DNA of 54,519 nt. Origin: Desulfobacteraceae bacterium UBA2245. Lineage in GTDB: Bacteria; Desulfobacterota; Desulfobacteria; Desulfobacterales; UBA2245. Made by a program: the position numbers and the translations under genes. Below, piece by piece: positions 49,933 through 54,519 of this stretch (positions are counted from its first letter, which is position 1; the number at the start of each line of letters is the position of its first letter). The notes below the pieces were generated by a model, which was not told where the DNA came from, searched no databases, and was given only the letters and a program-made list of their open reading frames with translations. Where the stretch lies: the NCBI GenBank assembly GCA_002347265.1, contig DDYB01000013.1, forward strand, positions 87,470 to 141,988, written 5' to 3'.

Positions 49933-50913
49933 ATGACCTCCAAAAACAACATACTGATTTACCTGAAAGAAAACGATGGAGAATGGGTCTCGGGGGAGCT
50001 GTTGAGCGGCCGGCTTCGAATCAGCAGGGCCGCAATCAGCAAGCAGGTGCGCAAGCTCAAGGAAGACGGGTATCGAATCGAAACATCCACTCGAAAAGGA
50101 TACCGGCTTGAGGAACGCCGGGATCTGCTGCTGCCGCAGGAAATTCAGGAAGGCCTGGGCGCCCGGATTTTCGGTAAAAAGCAGCTGGTCTGCCTGAAGG
50201 AAACCGACTCGACCAATATGCAGGCCAAAATCCTCGCGGCAGCCCATGCGCCCGAGGGAACGCTGGTAACGGCCGAGGCCCAGACCCTGGGCCGGGGAAG
50301 GAAGCAAAGAGACTGGTTTGCTCCGGCCGGAGACGGCATCTACGCATCGCTGATTCTAAGACCGGTCATCGCGCCGGACCAGGCTTCCTGCATCACGCTG
50401 ACAACGGCCGTATCCGTCGCCGAAGCCCTGATATCCATCACCGGTCTGGCCGTTCAGATCAAATGGCCCAACGACATTCTGATCCACGGGAAAAAAGCGG
50501 TCGGCATTCTCACCGAGATCAGCACGGAAATGGATTCGATCGATTATGTCATCGTGGGGCTGGGCATCAACGTCAATACGGCGAAGGATACATTTCCCGC
50601 CGAACTCAGGGGTAAGGCCACCTCGATCTTCATCGAAACCGGCCGCCGGTTTTCAAGAACCGAAATTCTGAGAGCCTGCCTGGAACATTTTGAGCGCGAT
50701 TACCGACTGCTGCAAGAGACGGGATTCGATGCAATCCTCAACCGGTGGAAGGCGCTGAGCAACCTGATCGGAAAGCACATCACCATTCAAACGATCAAAA
50801 ATAAATATACCGGCCATGTGACGGACATCGATTCGGACGGGGCCCTGCTTCTGAAAGATTCACAGGGAACAATTCACCGCATCGTCTCGGGAGATCTTTC
50901 GACTGGACAATAA
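49933..50913 (+). CDS. birA: BirA: biotin operon repressor and biotin-protein ligase
   Basis: Bifunctional protein of 326 residues. A winged-helix DNA-binding domain covers about residues 1-60 (VSGELLSGRLRISRAAISKQ), the ligase domain has the nucleotide loop GRGRKQRDW at 120-128 and IKWPNDILIHGKKAVGIL, and a small SH3-like domain ends it. The start at 49933 follows GGAGAT; the frame is open back over the operator and into bioB, which a real protein would not use. The N-terminal domain makes it a repressor, in line with the operator beside it. Confidence 0.95.
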   Translation: MTSKNNILIYLKENDGEWVSGELLSGRLRISRAAISKQVRKLKEDGYRIETSTRKGYRLEERRDLLLPQEIQEGLGARIFGKKQLVCLKETDSTNMQAKILAAAHAPEGTLVTAEAQTLGRGRKQRDWFAPAGDGIYASLILRPVIAPDQASCITLTTAVSVAEALISITGLAVQIKWPNDILIHGKKAVGILTEISTEMDSIDYVIVGLGINVNTAKDTFPAELRGKATSIFIETGRRFSRTEILRACLEHFERDYRLLQETGFDAILNRWKALSNLIGKHITIQTIKNKYTGHVTDIDSDGALLLKDSQGTIHRIVSGDLSTGQ

Positions 50914-50917
50914 CGGC

Positions 50918-51883
50918 TCAGATGGTGATTTTCCAGCACCGGTGAATCGTTTTCTTATTGCTGGCGTAATCCTCCGGAATGGTGGCCGAGGTAATTTCCC
51001 TGGCATCGGATATTTTCAAATCGTCAAAGCACGGGACAAAGCGCTGATGGTTGGTTGAAAAAAAGACCACGGCGCCGTCTCTCATCACCTCCAGGACGGC
51101 TTTCAGAAGCGCGGGGTGATCCCTCAGGATGTCAAAATCCTGATTTCGAACCCGGGTGGTGGAATAGGACGGCGGATCCACCACGGCCAGATCAAAGGTC
51201 TGATTCCAGCGCCCCGCCTTTGCCAGAAAATCCATGGCATGGGAACGAACCAGCCGGTTTCCTTTCTCGGGGATCTGGTTCAGTTCCATGTTTTCCCGCA
51301 TCCAGTGGATCGCGGTTTCGGACCGGTCGACCGAAACCGTCGAGCGCGCCCCGCCTTTGGCCGCATAGCAGGTGAAGGATCCGGTGTAGCAGTAAAGATT
51401 CAGAAAATCCTTTCCTCCGGCCAGTTCCCGGACCATCTGCCGGGTGTTTCGGTGATCGGAGAAAAGCCCGGTATCGATGTAGTCGCGAAGATTGACGTAA
51501 AACTTCAGATCCCTTTCGGATACGATCATCCTGTGACCGGTGGTATCGAGCCGTTCATAGCGGTCCTCGTCCTGTTTGCCCGCGCGCCGGACTTTCAGGT
51601 GAATGTTTTCGGCGGGAAGTTCGAAAGCCGCCGCAAGCGCCTGGCCCATCATGGGCAGCCATTCGGGCGTGGATTGCAGCCGGGTGTATTCGGCAATGAC
51701 CAGATGACCGGCATACCAGTCGACGACGGCCCGGATCTCGGGAATGTCCCAGTCGTAAAGCCGAAAAACCTCGATGTTCTGCCGGGCAAACCGCTTGCGA
51801 AGGTGATGGTACCGTTTGAGTGTCCGGTTCGCCAGCATCTCGGCCTGTTCCCGGTATTTTGCCGGCCGTTTTGAATCTTCCAT
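50918..51883 (-). CDS. RlmK-like 23S rRNA (guanine) methyltransferase
   Basis: Class I SAM methyltransferase of 321 residues, like the C-terminal half of RlmKL (RlmK, m7G of 23S rRNA). An N-terminal RNA-binding-like part is followed by a Rossmann domain with FLNLYCYTGSFTCYAAKGGA and DLAVVDPPSYSTT. Stand-alone versions occur in many bacteria. The sequence identifies the enzyme class; the exact guanine is not provable. Convergent with birA, four bases apart. Confidence 0.85.
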   Translation of the reverse strand: MEDSKRPAKYREQAEMLANRTLKRYHHLRKRFARQNIEVFRLYDWDIPEIRAVVDWYAGHLVIAEYTRLQSTPEWLPMMGQALAAAFELPAENIHLKVRRAGKQDEDRYERLDTTGHRMIVSERDLKFYVNLRDYIDTGLFSDHRNTRQMVRELAGGKDFLNLYCYTGSFTCYAAKGGARSTVSVDRSETAIHWMRENMELNQIPEKGNRLVRSHAMDFLAKAGRWNQTFDLAVVDPPSYSTTRVRNQDFDILRDHPALLKAVLEVMRDGAVVFFSTNHQRFVPCFDDLKISDAREITSATIPEDYASNKKTIHRCWKITI

Positions 51884-51913
51884 TTACCAAAACTCCTGTT
51901 CGCCTCAATGGTG

Positions 51914-51934
51914 GCGCAATTCTCCGGATTGCGC
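51914..51934. terminator. hairpin between the methyltransferase and flavoprotein genes
   Basis: gcgcaat (51914-51920) and attgcgc (51928-51934) form a perfect 7-bp stem with a 7-base loop. There is no T run, so it may not act as a terminator alone. Confidence 0.35.
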
Positions 51935-52011
51935 ACCGGACCGTAACAGATTCAGGCGCATATGACAAGCCGGAGCATCGCGCCTTTACACTTCTCTCTT
52001 CACACCTCATT

Positions 52012-53220
52012 TCATACAAACTGTCCGGCAGCAGCCCCCGACGACCACGCCCACTGCAGGTTGAATCCTCCCAGATGCCCCGCAACGTCAACCACCTCGC
52101 CGATAAAATAAAGGCCCGGCCGGGTCCGGCTTTCCATGGTTCTGGAGGACAGCTCTCCGGTGTCCACGCCTCCCAGAGTCACCTCAGCGGTCCGGTAGCC
52201 TTCGGTTCCAGAGGGCTTTAGCCGCCAGCGGCTCAGTCCCTCTGAGACTTGATGAAGTACGGCATCGGGCAGCCCGCCGATCGGCTGATTCGCCCACGGC
52301 TGCCAGAAGATGGCCTGCAGTTCGAGAACCAGGCGTTTCGGCAAACACTGAGCCAGCAGATTGCGCAGCAGCGATCTGGGGTGATCCCGCTTTTGCGATG
52401 CAAGCCATTGCGCTGCATCAATTCCGGGCAATACATTCATCTCGACGCATTCGCCGGTTCGCCAGTAATTGGAAAGCTGCAGCGCCGCCGGCCCGCTCAG
52501 ACCGCGATGGGTAAACAGCGCGTTTTCCCGGAATGTCCGGCCGGCGCAGCTCAGGGCAACTTCCAGAGAGATTCCGGACAAACGCTCCGATACGGCCTTC
52601 AAGACGCCGGTGAAAGTAAAAGGGACCAGACCCGGCCGGGTCGGCAACACGTGCATGCCGAACTGCCTGGCGATGTCGTAGCCAAAGCCGCTGGCGCCGA
52701 TCCCGGGAATGGACAGGCCTCCGGTTGCAACGACCAGGGAGGTTGCCGAAAACCCGCCCTGGTCCGTCGTCAACTTGAATCGATCCGGGCCGCTGTTCGG
52801 GGCTTGAACCGCTTCAACGGCCGTTATTCCGCAGCGGGCCTGAATGCGGACTTTGGCCTGCGCGCATTCGGTCAGCAGCATGTCGAGAACATCTTTTGCC
52901 GAGCGATCGCAGAATAACCGGCCGTGGTCGCGCTCATGAAAAGGGATGCCGTGTTTTTCGACCATCGCAATGAAGTCATGCTGCGTATAGCGGTTTAACG
53001 CGGATATGCAAAAATGCGGATTGGCCGAAACATAGCGGTCCGGCCCGATAAACCGGTTGGTGAAATTGCACCGCCCGCCGCCGGACATCAGGATCTTGCT
53101 GCCGACCCGGGGGCTCCGGTCGACAATCAGCACACGCCGCCCCCTCCGGCCCGCGGTCAGGGCGCACATCAGGCCGGAAGCGCCTCCGCCGATTATGACG
53201 ACATCAAAATGATTGTCCAT
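52012..53220 (-). CDS. HI0933 family FAD-dependent oxidoreductase
   Basis: FAD protein of about 402 residues in the HI0933/YhiN family, annotated as aminoacetone oxidase-like or NAD(P)/FAD-dependent oxidoreductase; its reaction is not settled. The dinucleotide-binding motif VVIIGGGASGLMCALTA begins near residue 5, and GGGRCNFTN and a C-terminal GEVVDVAGHLGGFNLQWA are family signatures. The start at 53220 is the ATG just after an in-frame TTG. Confidence 0.85.
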   Translation of the reverse strand: MDNHFDVVIIGGGASGLMCALTAGRRGRRVLIVDRSPRVGSKILMSGGGRCNFTNRFIGPDRYVSANPHFCISALNRYTQHDFIAMVEKHGIPFHERDHGRLFCDRSAKDVLDMLLTECAQAKVRIQARCGITAVEAVQAPNSGPDRFKLTTDQGGFSATSLVVATGGLSIPGIGASGFGYDIARQFGMHVLPTRPGLVPFTFTGVLKAVSERLSGISLEVALSCAGRTFRENALFTHRGLSGPAALQLSNYWRTGECVEMNVLPGIDAAQWLASQKRDHPRSLLRNLLAQCLPKRLVLELQAIFWQPWANQPIGGLPDAVLHQVSEGLSRWRLKPSGTEGYRTAEVTLGGVDTGELSSRTMESRTRPGLYFIGEVVDVAGHLGGFNLQWAWSSGAAAGQFV

Positions 53221-53536
53221 CAAGGCTTCTTTTGACCGGTTGAATGGTGTTTCCCCAAGGGTTGATCGACGATGATTCCGAAATGTTCCATCTCAAATTT
53301 TTTCATGATTGAAGCGTTCAGCGATGGGTTCCGCGCAAATGAAGCGCCGCAATTCATCCGATTTGCCGTGCCGATACGTTTCCGCTTTTTCTATGGCATC
53401 AAGAATATGCCGCAGGCAGACCAAAGCGAAGCGAAGTTTTTCGAGCGCTTGTAATTATTATGTAATATTTATCCACTTTCTCGCGGTGTTCAAATGGGCT
53501 CGCATTCTAAAGATTGCAGCAGCCTTACAACGAAGA
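53221..53536. other. intergenic region between flavoprotein and DUF4197 genes
   Basis: About 315 bases. No gene with a ribosome site or recognisable product, no strong terminator. AT-rich near 53455-53480. Confidence 0.4.
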
Positions 53537-54256
53537 TTATTCAAGAATCTTGCGTATCGAAAGCTCCTCATCAGAAACTTTTTTAAACAAACCAGACATT
53601 GCCTTTTCTGCGGCATACTGGCCCAATTGCTCCTGAGTTACTGTCTGCATAGTCGCAGCCTGCTGCTGAGCGGTTTCGATCTGCTGACGAACGCCTGCCG
53701 CCGTTGCAGTTATCTGATCTGCTGTTTCTCTGGCTTTCAGCAGCTTGCTATAAAGTTCGATGGCCCCAGTGGCATGGAGTTCTTCGGTTATCGCGGGCAA
53801 CAGCGCCGCCTGCACGGCTGCGCTGCCTTTTTCTTTCAAATAATCGGTAGCGGCTGTATTCCCGGCATTCAACAAATTCTCAAGGCTGGGCGTATCCATA
53901 TTATTTACGATATTTTTCAGGACAGGCCCGGCGACTGGAATCGTATTCTCGGCAGCCCGATTGATCAGGGTTTCCAGCAGTGTTGCTTGTGGATTTTTGT
54001 GCAAATCCCTGGCGATGCCGATGGCCAGCCCCAGGGGAGGCGGCAACAAGATGCGCACCAGCGGGTCATCGAGATACCCCCCTATCATCGCCAATTTACC
54101 AATCACTGAATCAATACCGATTTCCAGTTGCTGGCCAAATTTTTTGGCTAGAAATTTTTGGAACTCGGCTTGTGCAGTCTGTTGAACACTGTTGACAAGA
54201 GAAGAACAGGCAGACAAAACCATTGACATCAGAATAATTGTCGCAATACGGCGCAT
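53537..54256 (-). CDS. DUF4197 family lipoprotein
   Basis: Predicted lipoprotein of about 239 residues. Signal peptide MRRIATIILMSMVLSAC with lipobox LSAC, so it should be anchored to a membrane. The DUF4197-type body is helical (RAAENTIPVAGPVLKNIVN, GAIELYSKLLKA), ending in a coiled-coil-like stretch of Gln-rich repeats (QQIETAQQQAATMQ). GGAGAT lies before the ATG at 54256. The function of the family is not known. Confidence 0.8.
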   Translation of the reverse strand: MRRIATIILMSMVLSACSSLVNSVQQTAQAEFQKFLAKKFGQQLEIGIDSVIGKLAMIGGYLDDPLVRILLPPPLGLAIGIARDLHKNPQATLLETLINRAAENTIPVAGPVLKNIVNNMDTPSLENLLNAGNTAATDYLKEKGSAAVQAALLPAITEELHATGAIELYSKLLKARETADQITATAAGVRQQIETAQQQAATMQTVTQEQLGQYAAEKAMSGLFKKVSDEELSIRKILE

Positions 54257-54519
54257 AGCGATCTCCAAGAAAGTATCCGTCCGCAACTACGCGGAGTTGC
54301 GGATGCATGACAAAAAGCTGCACCCTTGGGCCGGACCCAAGCATCACTCTGTTATTGCAGCAAATGCGCACCACAAACAGGTGTTTTTTTGTCTTAGCGT
54401 TACATTTTCAATTTCAAAAACAGTGCTGTACGAATCTCTAACAGGTTGTTGAGAAACTCCGCCAAGGCCGCCATCCAGCGTTGCGGGGCTCTCCCCAATG
54501 CTCACATATGCTTGAATAT
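54257..54519. other. right edge, intergenic
   Basis: No gene seen. It holds the start of a possible second repeat copy at 54443. The window ends inside it. Confidence 0.4.
54443..54519. repeat. second copy of the palindromic repeat, cut by the window end
   Basis: The sequence ggttgttgagaaactccgcc begins like the element at 22190 (gctgttgaaaatcggcgcc), and both continue with aggccgcc and then agcg. The right arm lies beyond the window, so relatedness rests on the left arm alone. Confidence 0.4.

Noticed and set aside
53309..54109. Plus frame opposite the DUF4197 gene
   Set aside because: Opposite strand has a lipoprotein with signal peptide and ribosome site; this frame has neither.

Overview
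The window looks like chromosomal DNA of a Gram-negative anaerobe in the Desulfobacterota (the former Deltaproteobacteria, close to sulfate reducers such as Desulfobacteraceae). This rests on gene content and protein style: a DUF4197 lipoprotein, a multi-haem-era outer-membrane barrel with an N-terminal haem c, a biotin operon carrying its own fatty-acid-type enzymes, a large PurL with a separate PurQ, and a GC-rich genome. That placement is inference, not a database result. No rRNA, tRNA or CRISPR array was seen.

Layout. (1) 1-6270: mixed genes: a rhomboid protease (-), then on + a small RRM RNA-binding protein, a voltage-gated-type K+ channel, a GIDE-domain/EF-hand membrane protein next to LemA, and a GNAT acetyltransferase. 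(2) 6272-16145: an eleven-gene minus-strand operon that resembles a nitrous-oxide-reductase (nos) accessory cluster but has no NosZ: two NosL-like copper chaperones, an ABC ATPase, a polytopic protein, an outer-membrane barrel with haem c, a cupredoxin, a Cu_A/polyferredoxin fusion, a Cu_A/cytochrome c fusion, a small anchored protein, an FtsX-type permease and a DUF2318 protein. It looks like a copper-based electron-transfer system whose terminal reaction is unknown, and it is the best candidate here for an undescribed system. (3) 16392-22415: an accessory patch with an MFS transporter, a DUF475/TerC-type protein, a tiny secreted peptide, a decayed DNA methyltransferase, an unknown protein, a lone GspH/FimT pilin-like gene and a palindromic repeat. 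(4) 22416-37783: a conserved minus-strand housekeeping run, in transcription order coaE, rho, rpmE, prfA, prmC, rpsB, tsf, pyrH, frr, uppS, cdsA, dxr, rseP, purL, purQ. (5) 37947-41886: cca-type nucleotidyltransferase, adk, rpsU, folC on +. (6) 41890-50913: a ten-gene biotin operon (bioB, hotdog A, SDR, ACP, nitroreductase-like, KS, hotdog B, bioF, bioD, bioA) divergent from birA, with a clear BirA operator between them. (7) 50918-54519: an RlmK-like methyltransferase, an HI0933-type flavoprotein, a DUF4197 lipoprotein and the start of a second repeat copy.

How the parts work together. The biotin operon contains everything needed to build a pimeloyl-type acyl-ACP in a dedicated cycle (KS, ketoreductase, two hotdog proteins with complementary catalytic residues, ACP, and a flavoprotein that could serve as enoyl reductase) and then to convert it to biotin; there is no BioC, BioH, BioW or BioI in it. 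In the copper cluster, quinol electrons could pass through the polyferredoxin/Cu_A protein and the Cu_A/haem c protein to the cupredoxin and the outer-membrane barrel, with NosL proteins and the ABC parts maturing the copper sites. Both pathway readings are inference from domain content and gene order.
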